Shown here: positions 34,831 through 44,489 of the stretch, piece after piece
Layout of the letters: each line of letters starts with the position of its first letter
Numbering within the stretch: position 1 is the first letter of the stretch
Source of the DNA: Photobacterium pectinilyticum
GTDB lineage: Bacteria; Pseudomonadota; Gammaproteobacteria; Enterobacterales; Vibrionaceae
Length of the DNA: 64,000 nt
Assembly (NCBI RefSeq): GCF_024357955.1
Contig: NZ_JANEYT010000014.1
Coordinates: 28,880-92,879, forward strand
Direction: 5' to 3'
Translations under genes and position numbers: made by a program
Notes under the pieces: generated by a model
Databases searched by the model: none
The model's input: only the letters and a program-made list of their open reading frames with translations
What the model was told of the DNA's origin: nothing

Positions 34831-35565
34831 ATGCTAAATAACAAAGTGTGTATAGTGACAGGTGGTGCCCAAGGGATTGGTCGCTGCATTGTCGAAACCT
34901 TTGCTAAGAATGATGCAACTCAGGTGTATGCGTGTGATATGAACGCAGCTGCCATGACGGACTTAGAAGCCAAGTATCCTAACGTTACTGCCATTGAGCT
35001 GAATGTTTGTGATCGAGATAATATTGCGAATTTCGTTAATAAAGTGAAATCAGAGTACGGAAAGATTGATGTACTGGTCAACAATGCTGGTGTAACACGG
35101 GACAACCTGATTGAAAAAATGACAGAGGAAGATTGGGACTTGGTTTCCGATGTCAATTTAAAGGGAGTCTTCAATATGACCCAAGCCATTGCACCTGTGA
35201 TGGTTGAAGGCGGGTCTGGTTCAATCATCACCATGTCCTCAGTGGTGGGGACTGACGGGAATATCGGTCAGTCCAACTACGCAGCAACCAAAGGTGGTGT
35301 GATTGCCATGACAAAAGGTTGGTCGAAGGAGTTTTCGCGCAAAGGTGCCCAAGTGAGGGCAAATTGTATAGCCCCTGGATTTATTGAAACACCAATGACC
35401 GTTGATTTACCGGAAAAAGTATTGGATCACATGAGGAATAAAACGCCATTAGGCCGTATGGGTAAACCGCAAGATATTGCCAATGGTGCTTTGTTCTTAG
35501 CAAGTGACAATTCGGCATTTATTACAGGTCAAACATTGAAAGTTGATGGCGGGCTAGTCATTTAA
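34831..35565 (+). CDS. SDR-family 3-oxoacyl-ACP-reductase-like dehydrogenase
   Basis: This 244-residue protein is a classical SDR: cofactor motif TGGAQGIGR, NNAG, catalytic Ser in ITMSSVVG, YAATK (Tyr-x-x-x-Lys) and the C-terminal ITGQTLKVDGGLVI. It resembles FabG or acetoacetyl-CoA reductases, but stands outside a fatty-acid or PHB cluster, so the substrate is open. ATG 34831 has AGGGGAA 6 bases upstream; the open frame extends 41 codons earlier without family similarity. Confidence 0.85.
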   Translation: MLNNKVCIVTGGAQGIGRCIVETFAKNDATQVYACDMNAAAMTDLEAKYPNVTAIELNVCDRDNIANFVNKVKSEYGKIDVLVNNAGVTRDNLIEKMTEEDWDLVSDVNLKGVFNMTQAIAPVMVEGGSGSIITMSSVVGTDGNIGQSNYAATKGGVIAMTKGWSKEFSRKGAQVRANCIAPGFIETPMTVDLPEKVLDHMRNKTPLGRMGKPQDIANGALFLASDNSAFITGQTLKVDGGLVI

Positions 35566-35588
35566 AGCGCTTCACTTTACTGGTTGGT

Positions 35589-35621
35589 AAAATCCCCTGC
35601 TGTCAAGTAGGGGATTTTTTT
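35589..35621 (+). terminator. Terminator after the SDR gene
   Basis: AAAATCCCCT (35589-35598) pairs with AGGGGATTTT (35609-35618) and the T-tract continues to 35621. Confidence 0.85.
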
Positions 35622-36219
35622 ATGCGTGCCATTAAACCTTAGTACAGTGTTATTTCTTTGGTTCTTACTTGCGATCCTAAGTGGGGTGCTCTGTATACCC
35701 AAGCACTTTGACGTTACTTTGTCGCAGTATGTCAAAAGTGGTTGGAAAAAAAATCGTTCTCCCATTGAGTGGATAAGGAAGAACCTATTAAGCGAAGTTT
35801 AATCCAGTGTGTAATGCTATCTAGCATGATGTTGTCCTTTAGCCAGGGTACATCTGGCTGTTAGATTGAGACCCAAAGATATGTCACCGAAACTCAGCTT
35901 ACAGTTGTACGCTGAATTGGGCGTTTGGTCAATGAAATAGTGTTCATAATTATGCCAAATTGTTAATGGCGTATGCTTAATATCAACCTACATAAATATT
36001 TGATCAGTCTTGCAGGTTAAAATCGCTGTTCTCTGCGTTAGATATTTTGTAATTAGAGCCACTAGTTACTGCAATATCTGCCTTGATAACAACGATTTTT
36101 CCAGAGCAAATACTTGATCAACTACTTATCCAGATTGGTATAACTCGTTTTGAGAAATACCACTAAGTGGTCAAATTATCTTATTTTAGGATGGGGTGGT
36201 TAAATTGATGGGGTTAAAA
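35622..36219. other. Intergenic region holding a long repeat
   Basis: About 600 bp between the convergent SDR and rbsR genes. It contains repeat copy 5 (35980-36141) and a 9-bp imperfect inverted repeat CACTTTGAC/GTCAAAAGTG (35704-35740). I see no gene. Confidence 0.5.
35980..36141 (+). repeat. Interspersed palindromic repeat, long form (copy 5)
   Basis: This 162-bp element starts ATATCAACCTACATAAATA and ends CCAGATTGGTAT. The 114 bp missing from the short form lies between two copies of AAATAYTTGATCA (near 35992 and 36111). Confidence 0.85.
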
Positions 36220-36248
36220 CAAATAAAAGCCCTAATATATAGAGCTTT
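36220..36248 (-). terminator. Terminator of the rbs operon
   Basis: On the minus strand AAAGCTCTA pairs with TTAGGGCTTT (nine pairs, one G-U), followed by TTTATTTG. It lies 68 bp after the rbsR stop. Confidence 0.7.
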
Positions 36249-36315
36249 ATATGTGTCAGGCTGTGATTATTGGTACAGATAGCCTTGGGCGAGAAGTCAC
36301 TTGAGTTTAGATACT

Positions 36316-37320
36316 TTATGGAATGCGCTTCACGCTGTCGCGCTCAACCAGTGTTGGCTCTAGTTGGATCACCTTGTTGCTTTCATGTTTATTCTGGATC
36401 TTCTCGAGCAGGATATCGACCGCTTGTTGGCCCAATCGGTGCTTAGGTTGGTGGATGGTAGTCAGTGATGGGGTTATGTACTTCGCCAGCTTAATGTCGT
36501 CGTAGCCGACAATAGAGAGATCGTCGGGTACACGAATACCTTTTTTGCTGGCGGTGTTAATTACACCCATTGCCATCATGTCATTACACACAAAGAGTGC
36601 TGTTGGTAGCGGGCCTCTGGCCAATACGTCGTTAAAGGCAATTTCACCGCCCTCACATTCGAAGTTACCTGATGCAATCCATTGTTTATTGACGTCTAAA
36701 CCGGCTTCTTCCATTGCCTGTGCATAACCGGACAAACGTTGTTGAGCGGTTAGCTTATCAAGTGGTCCAGTTAGGCAGCCAATCTGGGTATGGCCTTGCT
36801 CGATAAGATGCTTGGTGGCGAGGTAGCCGCCATGGTGCGAGTTATCTTGGATCTTGTCACTAGGGAAATCGATCGGACCCCAGTCCATGACCACTGTGGG
36901 TACAGGTTGGTGGCGGGAAAACAGCTCGAATGCCTGACCATCAACCTCGCTGCACATCAACAACAGTCCATCGACACGCTTTTGCAGCAGGATATCAAGG
37001 CTGTCTCGCATTCGGGAAAGATCACCCTCGGTGTTACAGAGGATCAGGTTATAGCCTTGTTCATAACAGCGACGCTCGACTCCCTTTACCACTTCACCAA
37101 AAAAAGGGTTAGTGGAAGTGGTGACTAACATGCCGAAAGTGCGGGTGTGGTTAACCTTCAGGCTTCGCGCTAACGCCGATGGGGCATAGTTCAGCTCTTT
37201 CACTGCCGCCATCACGCGCACAGAAATGTCTTCACTGACAAAGCGGGTTTTGTTCAGGACGTGGCTAACGGTGGAAGTCGAGACTCCTGCATGTTTTGCT
37301 ACATCTTTGATTGTCGCCAT
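36316..37320 (-). CDS. rbsR: Ribose operon repressor
   Basis: This 334-residue LacI-family repressor has the HTH and hinge ATIKDVAKHAGVSTSTVSHVLNKTRFVSEDISVRV with the hinge helix ALARSLK, and a periplasmic-binding-protein-like core with VGYDDIKLAKYITPSLTTIHQP. Its length and position as the last rbs gene match RbsR. Without ribose it would bind the palindromes upstream of rbsD. ATG 37320 has GGGAGAA upstream; the gap to rbsK is 44 bp. Confidence 0.93.
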   Translation of the reverse strand: MATIKDVAKHAGVSTSTVSHVLNKTRFVSEDISVRVMAAVKELNYAPSALARSLKVNHTRTFGMLVTTSTNPFFGEVVKGVERRCYEQGYNLILCNTEGDLSRMRDSLDILLQKRVDGLLLMCSEVDGQAFELFSRHQPVPTVVMDWGPIDFPSDKIQDNSHHGGYLATKHLIEQGHTQIGCLTGPLDKLTAQQRLSGYAQAMEEAGLDVNKQWIASGNFECEGGEIAFNDVLARGPLPTALFVCNDMMAMGVINTASKKGIRVPDDLSIVGYDDIKLAKYITPSLTTIHQPKHRLGQQAVDILLEKIQNKHESNKVIQLEPTLVERDSVKRIP

Positions 37321-37364
37321 AGGTTCTCCCTGAACCGTGCCACTGTGGGCACGGTATCAATTAC

Positions 37365-38285
37365 TTACTGATGCTCAATAAGAGAGCGTTCCACTTCACG
37401 ACGGTGCGGAATTGAAGTTTGAGCACCCATTCGGGTGACTGAAATTGCAGCAGCGGCATGGGCAAAGCGGATGGCATCGTCCATCGCTTTGTTTTCCTGC
37501 AGACCGGTCAGCAAGGCACCGTTGAAGGTATCACCGGCTGCGGTCGTGTCTTTGGCATCAACACGATAGCCTGGGACTTGACGGCTTTCGCCGTTTGCGC
37601 TGATCCACACTCCTTGGCTGCCCAAGGTGATCATGACCTGCTTGATGCCTTTGTCGTGAAGGGCATCGGCTGCATGTTGAGCGCTGGTGGTATCGGTTAC
37701 CTTGATACCTGTCAGCAATTCCGCTTCAGTCTCATTAGGCGTAATCATATCAATATGTTGCAATAAGTCATCCGATAATGGCTGGGCAGGGGCTGGGTTG
37801 AGTACCACGCGGGTGCCTGCCTGTTTGGCCACTTTAGCCGCGGCTTCAATTGTTGCCATCGGTGTTTCTAGTTGCATTAATAGTGTATCGGCCTGTTTGA
37901 TCAGGTTGTAGTGCGGTTCAATACGAGCAGGGCTCAGGCTGCCATTGGCTTCAGCGGAAATGGCGATGCTGTTCTCACCCGTTGCCGCGACCTGAATCAT
38001 TGCAATGCCGGTTGGCATACCTTTCTCAATCATTACGCCATCGGTATTCATGCCTTCTTTGGCAAATGTTTCACGCATCTCATGGCCGAAGCTGTCATCA
38101 CCGACACATGCGATAAAGGCAATATCAGCGCCTAGGCGAGCGGCTGCCACTGCTTGGTTCGCCCCTTTTCCACCAGGGATGACACAGTAGCTATGGCCAT
38201 GCAGTGTTTCCCCCGGACGAGGGAAAGAGGCAACTTGCAAAACATGATCGGCGTTCACGCTGCCAAGAACGACTAATTTATTCAT
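37365..38285 (-). CDS. rbsK: Ribokinase
   Basis: This 306-residue PfkB-family kinase has MNKLVVLGSVNADHVLQVASFPRPGETLHG, GGKGANQAVAAARLG, and the C-terminal DTTAAGDTFNGALL with the catalytic Asp. It phosphorylates ribose to ribose-5-phosphate. ATG 38285 starts the family-like sequence and has AAAGG upstream; the open frame runs 29 codons further. It lies downstream of rbsB with a 192-bp gap containing a 9-bp stem. Confidence 0.94.
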   Translation of the reverse strand: MNKLVVLGSVNADHVLQVASFPRPGETLHGHSYCVIPGGKGANQAVAAARLGADIAFIACVGDDSFGHEMRETFAKEGMNTDGVMIEKGMPTGIAMIQVAATGENSIAISAEANGSLSPARIEPHYNLIKQADTLLMQLETPMATIEAAAKVAKQAGTRVVLNPAPAQPLSDDLLQHIDMITPNETEAELLTGIKVTDTTSAQHAADALHDKGIKQVMITLGSQGVWISANGESRQVPGYRVDAKDTTAAGDTFNGALLTGLQENKAMDDAIRFAHAAAAISVTRMGAQTSIPHRREVERSLIEHQ

Positions 38286-38389
38286 ATTGGGACCTTTCTC
38301 ATTCTCATTGGCCAAAATGTATGGCTTAGCAGTAGGGAGGGAGCTGTTTGCTAAACGACAGATTTTGAACATTTTCTGGGTTGTTGGGA

Positions 38390-38425
38390 GGCAGGATAAA
38401 ACTCGAAGCTCCGTTATATCCTGCC
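38390..38425 (-). other. Stem-loop between rbsB and rbsK
   Basis: GGCAGGATA (38390-38398) pairs perfectly with TATCCTGCC (38417-38425). No T-tract follows on the minus strand, so it is more likely an mRNA-stabilising or processing hairpin at the 3' side of rbsB than a full terminator. Confidence 0.6.
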
Positions 38426-38477
38426 CGGCTATTGGCTTTGAACCTATCGCCTATCGCTTCTGGCCTCGTGCCTTCTC

Positions 38478-39356
38478 TTATTCTGAAATCACTTTCAGAG
38501 GCACAGGGATGTTTGTTTCAACCTGCTCGCCTTTTAGCACCTTGTCGGCAGTTTCGACACCCAATGAACCAATTAGATCAGGCTGCTGAGCGATGGTTGC
38601 GCCAAGCATGCCGCGTTTAACCGCTGCGATGCCGTCTTCAGTACCATCGAAGCCGACGATTAGGACTTCTTTGCCTGAAGCCTGAACAGCGCGAAGGGCA
38701 CCCAGTGCCATTTCATCGTTCTGGGCAAATACCGCTTGAACGTCTGGGTTCGCGGCAAGCATGTTTTCCATTACGTTAAGACCTTTGGTGCGGTCGAAGT
38801 CAGCTGGCTGGCTTGCTAGCAGTTCCATACCGCTACTATCAACCGTTTGCATGAAGCCTTTACCACGTTCGCGAGCAGCAGAGGTGCCAGCGATACCTTC
38901 TAGTTGAATAACGCGAGCTTGTTCACCCACTTTTTCCATGATGTATTTACCGGCCATCTCCCCACCTGCAACGTTGTCAGAAGCGATGTGGCTGACTACT
39001 TCTCCACGGCTTGCACCACGGTCTAGTGTTAGGACCGGGATCTTCGAGCGGTTTGCCATGCGGATGGCATTGGAAACGGCATCAGAATCGGTTGGGTTGA
39101 TAAGTATTGCCTTCACACCACGAACAGTAAGATCTTCCACGTTGGATAGCTCTTTGCTTGGGTCGTTTTGTGAGTCAAGAACAATCAGGTTATAGCCCAG
39201 TTCTTTTGCTTTGGCCTCAGCCCCTTCCTTCATGGTGACGAAGAATGGGTTGTTCAGCGTTGATACGACCATAGCCATCGTGTCCTGCGCGGCAGCCGTA
39301 GAGCTGAATGACGCTGACAGTACGGCGGCAGAGATCAGGGTAGCTAACTTTTTCAT
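38478..39356 (-). CDS. rbsB: Ribose-binding periplasmic protein
   Basis: This 292-residue protein has the signal [23 protein letters not shown] and a mature sequence of the ribose-binding fold: [43 protein letters not shown] segment, [35 protein letters not shown] and [10 protein letters not shown]. It captures D-ribose for RbsAC and can also serve chemotaxis. ATG 39356 has GAAAGGAA 7 bases upstream. A 162-bp repeat separates it from rbsC. Confidence 0.94.
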   Translation of the reverse strand: MKKLATLISAAVLSASFSSTAAAQDTMAMVVSTLNNPFFVTMKEGAEAKAKELGYNLIVLDSQNDPSKELSNVEDLTVRGVKAILINPTDSDAVSNAIRMANRSKIPVLTLDRGASRGEVVSHIASDNVAGGEMAGKYIMEKVGEQARVIQLEGIAGTSAARERGKGFMQTVDSSGMELLASQPADFDRTKGLNVMENMLAANPDVQAVFAQNDEMALGALRAVQASGKEVLIVGFDGTEDGIAAVKRGMLGATIAQQPDLIGSLGVETADKVLKGEQVETNIPVPLKVISE

Positions 39357-39424
39357 TCTATATTCCTTTCTATATATGTCGGGTAAAGGCGGGCAGGGGG
39401 CTACCCGCGCACAGAAGTTGTGGT

Positions 39425-39586
39425 ATACCAACTTACATAAATATTTGCTCAGTCTTGCAGGTTAAAATCGCTGTTCTCTGTGTTAGAGATTTTATAATTA
39501 GAACCACTAGTTACTGCAATCTCTGCCTTGATAACAACGATTTTTCCTGTGCAAATCCTTGGTCAACTATTTATCCAGATTGGTAT
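39425..39586 (+). repeat. Interspersed palindromic repeat, long form (copy 6), inside the rbs operon
   Basis: This 162-bp element starts ATACCAACTTACATAAATA and ends CCAGATTGGTAT. Its last base is the last base of the rbsC stop codon, and its other end is 69 bp upstream of rbsB. It is near-identical in layout to the copy at 35980, 3.3 kb away. Confidence 0.87.
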
Positions 39587-40569
39587 TACTTATTTTTATT
39601 ATCTACAAGGACTGCCAGCAAAATTACCACTGCTTTTGCAATCATTTGGTAGTAGGAGGAGACATCCAATAGGTTAAGGGCGTTGTTCAAGAAGCCGATG
39701 ATCAGTGCACCAATTAGAGTACCCATGATGCGGCCTTTACCACCGGCTAGGCTGGTGCCGCCAAGAACAACAGCTGCGATAGCATCAAGCTCGTAGCCCA
39801 TACCAGCTGTAGGCTGCGCTGAAGACAGGCGAGAAGTCACGATGATACCGGCAAGTGCGGCAAGCAGACCACAGATGGCATAAACCCCAATCTTGACGCG
39901 ATCCACATTGATACCCGATAGGCGAGTTGCTGATTCGTTACCACCCAGGGCGTAGATGTAGCGACCGAAACGGGTGTGATTTAGTAGGTACCAGATTGCA
40001 GCAAATACAATCACCATCAGCCAGATTGGCACAGGGATACCCATAGCGTAACCCGTACCGAACCATGCAAAGCTGTCGGCAACATCAGTAAAGCCTGTTG
40101 AGATTGGTCGACCATCGGTGTATACCATGGTCACACCACGCAGCAGCGTCATGGTAACCAGTGTCGCGATGAAAGCCTGGACCTTACCTTTGGCGATAAT
40201 CACACCACTTATCGCACCCAGCGCGGCACCGGCTAGCAAGGCAGTCGGTACGGCGATCAGGACTGGGACCTCCATGCCAATCAACGTAGCGGCGAAGGCA
40301 CCACACAACGCAAGGACGGAGCCAACACTCAGGTCAATACCCGCAGTCAGGATAACCAGAGTCATACCCACGGCAATAATGGCATTCACTGAGGTCTGGC
40401 GCAGAATATTCAGGATATTGTCGACAGTGAAAAAGTTCGGGTTCAGGAATGACACCACGACAATAAGGAACACGAGGGCAATCAGAGACTTCTGTTCGAT
40501 TAGCCATTCTTTGCTAAATAGCTTGGTGCTACCAGTGTTTTGTTGTTTGGTCATAGCGTTGCTACTCAT
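39586..40569 (-). CDS. rbsC: Ribose ABC transporter permease
   Basis: This 327-residue permease has ~8-10 TM segments with [35 protein letters not shown], the BPD-type loop [19 protein letters not shown] and the C-terminus [22 protein letters not shown], closely matching RbsC. Its ATG overlaps the rbsA stop by 4 bases (ATGA). The stop codon abuts repeat copy 6. Confidence 0.94.
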   Translation of the reverse strand: MSSNAMTKQQNTGSTKLFSKEWLIEQKSLIALVFLIVVVSFLNPNFFTVDNILNILRQTSVNAIIAVGMTLVILTAGIDLSVGSVLALCGAFAATLIGMEVPVLIAVPTALLAGAALGAISGVIIAKGKVQAFIATLVTMTLLRGVTMVYTDGRPISTGFTDVADSFAWFGTGYAMGIPVPIWLMVIVFAAIWYLLNHTRFGRYIYALGGNESATRLSGINVDRVKIGVYAICGLLAALAGIIVTSRLSSAQPTAGMGYELDAIAAVVLGGTSLAGGKGRIMGTLIGALIIGFLNNALNLLDVSSYYQMIAKAVVILLAVLVDNKNK

Positions 40570-42071
40570 GCTGCTACCTCGTTGATTTGTTTACCCACAG
40601 CGCAGGCAAGAAGTTTTTCTTGGTCGGCATCTTCAGCCATGAATTCGCCACTGATTTTACCTTCGTGCATGACCAAAATACGGTCACTCATGCCGAGTAC
40701 TTCCGGCATCTCAGAAGAAACAAGAATGATGCTCATCCCTTCTGACTTGAATTGGTTGATTAGCTGGTAGATTTCTTTTTTGGCGCCGACATCAACACCG
40801 CGAGTCGGTTCGTCCAGGATCAGAACTTTAGGCCTAGTCATCAAACCCTTAGCGATAGCGACCTTCTGCTGGTTACCGCCAGACAGGTTACCGATGATTT
40901 GGTTATGACTTGGGGTCTTGATGTTAAATAGACGAATGAAATCTTCTACAGCCGTCACTTCGTCGTAGTGTTGAAGCTGGACACCTTTTGACAGTTGCTC
41001 CAGTGAACAAATCGACATGTTTTCTTTCACGGATAGGCCGAGGATCAGACCCTCACCCTTACGATCTTCAGAAATATAAGCGATGCCATTGGCTAGACCG
41101 TCTTGTGGACTTAATGGATTGATTGCTTTGCCATCAAGAACGACATCACCGGATTCACGCTTGAGTGCACCGTAAATGACTTTCATCAATTCGGTGCGGC
41201 CAGCTCCCATTAGGCCGGAGATCCCCAAGATCTCACCGCGATCCAAGGTAAAGCTGACATCTTTGACCCCAGCACCATTAAGGCCTTTTACTTCAAGGCA
41301 AGTAGTGCCATGTTTTGCATCGACGCGAGGGTATTGTTCGTCGAGACGGCGGCCAACCATCATCTCGATCATGGTGTCTTCATCAATATCAGCAACGGCG
41401 CGTTGACCGATGAATTTCCCGTCGCGAAGCACTGTTATGTCATCACAGATCTCGAATATCTCTTTCAAGCGGTGGGAGATATAGACAATGCCTGTGCCTT
41501 CATCGCGCAACTCATTGATCACTTTGAACAGTGACTCTGTTTCGGTGTCGGTGAGAGCGTCTGTCGGCTCATCCATGATGATGACTTGGGATTTGAAGGA
41601 CAGGGCTTTGGCAATCTCTACCATTTGCTGTTCGCCAAGGCTCAGCTCACCAAGCAAGCTACGCGAGCTGTGCTTAACATTCAGGCGTGCCAGCAGGGCG
41701 TCGGCTTCCCTGTACATCTGTGACCACTTGATACCACCAAAAGAGTTGGTTTTTTCGCGGCCAAGATAGATATTCTCGGCAATGGTCAATTCAGGGATCA
41801 GGTTTAACTCTTGGTGAATGATACTGATACCCGCTTCTTGCGAATGGCGTGGACCATTGAAGTTGACGGTTTCACCCTGATAGCGAATTTCACCTGCATC
41901 CATGTGATAGATGCCGGTCAATGCTTTCATGAGAGTTGATTTACCTGCGCCGTTTTCACCCATCAAGGCCATGACCTTACCTGGGTAGACATTCAGGCTG
42001 GTTTTATCCAAGGCTTTGACGCCGGGAAAAGCTTTTTCGATGTCCTTGAGTTCTAGAATTGGCTGAGTCAT
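40566..42071 (-). CDS. rbsA: Ribose ABC transporter ATPase
   Basis: This 501-residue protein has two ABC domains. The first has Walker [10 protein letters not shown] (~37), [15 protein letters not shown] and Walker [15 protein letters not shown]. The second has a degenerate Walker A ([11 protein letters not shown]), as is normal for RbsA, with [15 protein letters not shown] and [16 protein letters not shown] 42071 has AAGGA 8 bases upstream and gives exactly the E. coli length. Confidence 0.95.
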   Translation of the reverse strand: MTQPILELKDIEKAFPGVKALDKTSLNVYPGKVMALMGENGAGKSTLMKALTGIYHMDAGEIRYQGETVNFNGPRHSQEAGISIIHQELNLIPELTIAENIYLGREKTNSFGGIKWSQMYREADALLARLNVKHSSRSLLGELSLGEQQMVEIAKALSFKSQVIIMDEPTDALTDTETESLFKVINELRDEGTGIVYISHRLKEIFEICDDITVLRDGKFIGQRAVADIDEDTMIEMMVGRRLDEQYPRVDAKHGTTCLEVKGLNGAGVKDVSFTLDRGEILGISGLMGAGRTELMKVIYGALKRESGDVVLDGKAINPLSPQDGLANGIAYISEDRKGEGLILGLSVKENMSICSLEQLSKGVQLQHYDEVTAVEDFIRLFNIKTPSHNQIIGNLSGGNQQKVAIAKGLMTRPKVLILDEPTRGVDVGAKKEIYQLINQFKSEGMSIILVSSEMPEVLGMSDRILVMHEGKISGEFMAEDADQEKLLACAVGKQINEVAA

Positions 42072-42111
42072 AGGGAGTCCTTGCAACTAGGCCTTGAAAC
42101 CACAGGTGTGC

Positions 42112-42531
42112 TTAAAAAACAACGCCGGATTGGAAAATGACATTGGCATACGGGGTACATTCACCCGTGCGGATCACCGCTTTACTGCTTTGGGTGTGTA
42201 CTTTAAATGCTTCGTGAGGAACATAAGTGATGTTGATTGTTTTTCCGCACATCGCTTCTTCTTCGTTAAGTAGGGCAATCAGTGTATCGTGGTGATCAGG
42301 GCTGGCTTGCTTGAATTCTTCTGCCATCACCACACCTTCAATCTGCATTTCGCCTAACAAGGCTTTAACCGTTTGGATGAAAGTCGGGACACCTGGAATA
42401 AGGGCAAGGTCAATACGTTGGGTTTCATCTGGAATCGGTAAACCTGCGTCACACACAGTGACTTCATCGGTATGGCCGAGAGTAGCGACCAAATAAGACA
42501 GCTCAGAATTGATGAGTGCGCTCTTTTTCAT
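42112..42531 (-). CDS. rbsD: D-ribose pyranase
   Basis: This 139-residue protein begins MKKSALINSELSYLVATLGHTDEVTVCDAGLPIPD, containing the catalytic His of RbsD, and ends with IRTGECTPYANVIFQSGVVF. It converts beta-pyranose to furanose forms of ribose so that ribokinase can act. First gene of the operon; ATG 42531 has AAGGTG 7 bases upstream. Confidence 0.95.
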   Translation of the reverse strand: MKKSALINSELSYLVATLGHTDEVTVCDAGLPIPDETQRIDLALIPGVPTFIQTVKALLGEMQIEGVVMAEEFKQASPDHHDTLIALLNEEEAMCGKTINITYVPHEAFKVHTQSSKAVIRTGECTPYANVIFQSGVVF

Positions 42532-42612
42532 GCTTGCACCTTAATTATTGATGGTGGTGATGCTTCTAATGTCGTGCCAACCTTGGCTGCGTTATCTGTG
42601 TCATAAATCGCC

Positions 42613-42671
42613 ATCGAAACGATTACGCAAACGTTTCGATGGCTGAGAATATAAAAGCAAACGTTTCGATG
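42613..42671 (-). promoter_or_regulatory. rbs promoter with RbsR operators
   Basis: Two identical 15-bp sites GCAAACGTTTCGATG (42627-42641 and 42657-42671) lie exactly 30 bp (about three turns) apart. A third, less perfect site with AAACGATT lies at 42613-42628. A TATATT-like -10 (minus strand, ~42648-42653) sits between the two good sites, so bound RbsR would cover the promoter. Confidence 0.8.
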
Positions 42672-42842
42672 CGCACTAAGAATGGTTGAAAAATGTGATT
42701 GGTCTCAGAAGAAATATGCTTTTAATTTATGTTTTGTGTGCGTTGTCAAGAAATCTATGCAGGGGAGGATGTGATTTTTGTGTAAGGTTTTGCAAAGGCC
42801 GCGACTTTACTTTGATATCGGGTATGCTAAAAGCGTATTATT

Positions 42843-43127
42843 ATGCCGTGCTCGCTCTTTAATCACCTTAATGGACTGCTCGTGATGGTAATCGTACTTC
42901 AGCTTCAACCTGTTCTTCTTAGCATTGCCCCAGTTTCGGTGGCTGTTATGCTGTATGCCATGAAGAGCAAAAAATTGTGGCTGATGAGAGTGTCATTGAT
43001 AGGGATGGTGATTTCTGTCTTTCTGCTGTTTGCATTTCAGTATCTGGATTATCGTTATCTGGAAAACTGCCTGTTACAAGGGGAAGTCTACAACCCTTTT
43101 CAGAGTTCCTGTATCAAATTCAATTAG
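42843..43127 (+). CDS. Small membrane protein, unknown
   Basis: This 94-residue frame encodes two hydrophobic segments (~13-38 and ~45-66) and a C-terminal hydrophilic tail with two cysteines (ENCLLQG, SSCIKFN). The ATG has no evident ribosome site. It is convergent with modE, with 18 bp between the stops. Whether it is a real gene is uncertain; the TM pattern and composition favour it. Confidence 0.4.
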   Translation: MPCSLFNHLNGLLVMVIVLQLQPVLLSIAPVSVAVMLYAMKSKKLWLMRVSLIGMVISVFLLFAFQYLDYRYLENCLLQGEVYNPFQSSCIKFN

Positions 43128-43145
43128 CGATTTATTTATGCCAAG

Positions 43146-43952
43146 TTAGCTCAGGGTTGCCAAGATTACCTGGGCACTGGAGAAAACGGCATAGGCTTCA
43201 CTCCCAATACAAAGCTGTGAAACATCTTCGCTCCCTTTATCAATTAGGGCACAAATCTCATCTTCCTGATTCAGGGTTAAAGTAACTTCGACTGAGTTGT
43301 CATCTTCCTCGATAGCTTTTATTTTCCCTTTTAACCAATTGTGATCTGATAAGTCTTCAGTTTTAGAGGAGGGCAATTTGATATCAATGGCTGGTCCTTT
43401 GATAAGGGCAACAACATCTTTACCCGGTTGAAGGTTTAACCGAATTGTACTGCCGTGGGTGACAGTGGCTGTAAGCTTTATGTCTTCTTGTAAGACGACC
43501 GTGATCTGATCATGGAGCGCATGGTTTTCTATTTTTGCAATGGTACCAAAAAGTTGATTTCTGGCGCTGGTTTGCAATGACAATTTACTCATGACACCCA
43601 GTAAGCTGTGCAGTGGTACAGACTCATCATTAAGCGCTTCCAATCCCATGGATTGGATTTGATCAAGCAGTTCGTACATTTGTATCAGTCTTTGCCCGCG
43701 GTGAGTGAGTGAAGCACCGCCACCACCTTTTCCTCCCTTTTCACTTTCGATAAGTGGGGATTCAGACTGGTTGTTCATTTCTCTAATAGCATCATAAGCA
43801 GCTTTATAACTGATCCCGGCTTGTTTGGCTCCTTGGCTAATCGAGCCTGTCGATGAAATCGCTTTCAATAGGGCGATACGACGAGGATTAGCGAACATTT
43901 TTCCTTGTTGTGACAAGGTAAGAATTGCGTCGAAAACCATAGTGTTATCCAA
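43146..43952 (-). CDS. modE: Molybdate-responsive regulator ModE
   Basis: This 268-residue protein has an N-terminal winged HTH (FANPRRIALLKAISSTGSISQGAKQAGISYKAAYDAI) with GGKGGGGASLTHRGQRLI, and two C-terminal Mop/TOBE domains (~125-190 and ~200-265: SARNQLFGTIAKIENHALHDQI and WLKGKIKAIEED). ModE binds molybdate and represses modABC while activating molybdoenzyme genes. No modABC is present in the window. Confidence 0.92.
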   Translation of the reverse strand: MDNTMVFDAILTLSQQGKMFANPRRIALLKAISSTGSISQGAKQAGISYKAAYDAIREMNNQSESPLIESEKGGKGGGGASLTHRGQRLIQMYELLDQIQSMGLEALNDESVPLHSLLGVMSKLSLQTSARNQLFGTIAKIENHALHDQITVVLQEDIKLTATVTHGSTIRLNLQPGKDVVALIKGPAIDIKLPSSKTEDLSDHNWLKGKIKAIEEDDNSVEVTLTLNQEDEICALIDKGSEDVSQLCIGSEAYAVFSSAQVILATLS

Positions 43953-44489
43953 CCCCCTTTAGCCGTTGTGTCAGATCATAAACCGCAGTGATGCTTTGCC
44001 GTAGAGTATACCCGATTTTATGTAGTGATTGATTTATAAAACAAAAATAATCAAGAAATTAATGGAGATGAAATGATCAGCCCTTGTCTATTTAAAGTTT
44101 TATCAGTTTGTCTTATCTTGAATGCACCATGAGCACATCGTCAGCCCTCCGTAGTATCAACAACGTTAACTTTGATACCGACTTTTCTTATCTTATTCCG
44201 AGATGTAATAAAGATTTTAATTTTGAACATGGCTAAATAACCACGAGTGGATTAAGGTTATAAATGGTGGTTATTGACCAATAAATTATGCATCAGTGCT
44301 TGGTTATTCTTTATTTTGTTGCGCCGCTTCACAAAGTAAATTTTGCTACAACTTTGAGATGTTTCTCAATAGCATTTTTTTATATTTATATGTTGGAAAT
44401 ATTATGTTTGAAGTTTAATGGTTAACTTGTCTGAAATTTTTTGATTTATTATGTCATAGAATTAATAAGTAATTATAAATACGAAGATT
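43953..44489. other. AT-rich intergenic region
   Basis: About 540 AT-rich bases between divergent modE and the YtkA-like gene. A 19-codon frame (44073-44132) behind GGAGATG resembles a truncated signal peptide (MISPCLFKVLSVCLIL) but is not accepted as a gene. No repeat is seen. Confidence 0.45.

Noticed and set aside
35577..35765. 62-codon minus-strand frame over the SDR terminator
   Set aside because: Covers a strong terminator stem and has no ribosome site.
44073..44132. 19-codon frame resembling a signal peptide near modE
   Set aside because: Too short, no conserved context; could be chance or a remnant.
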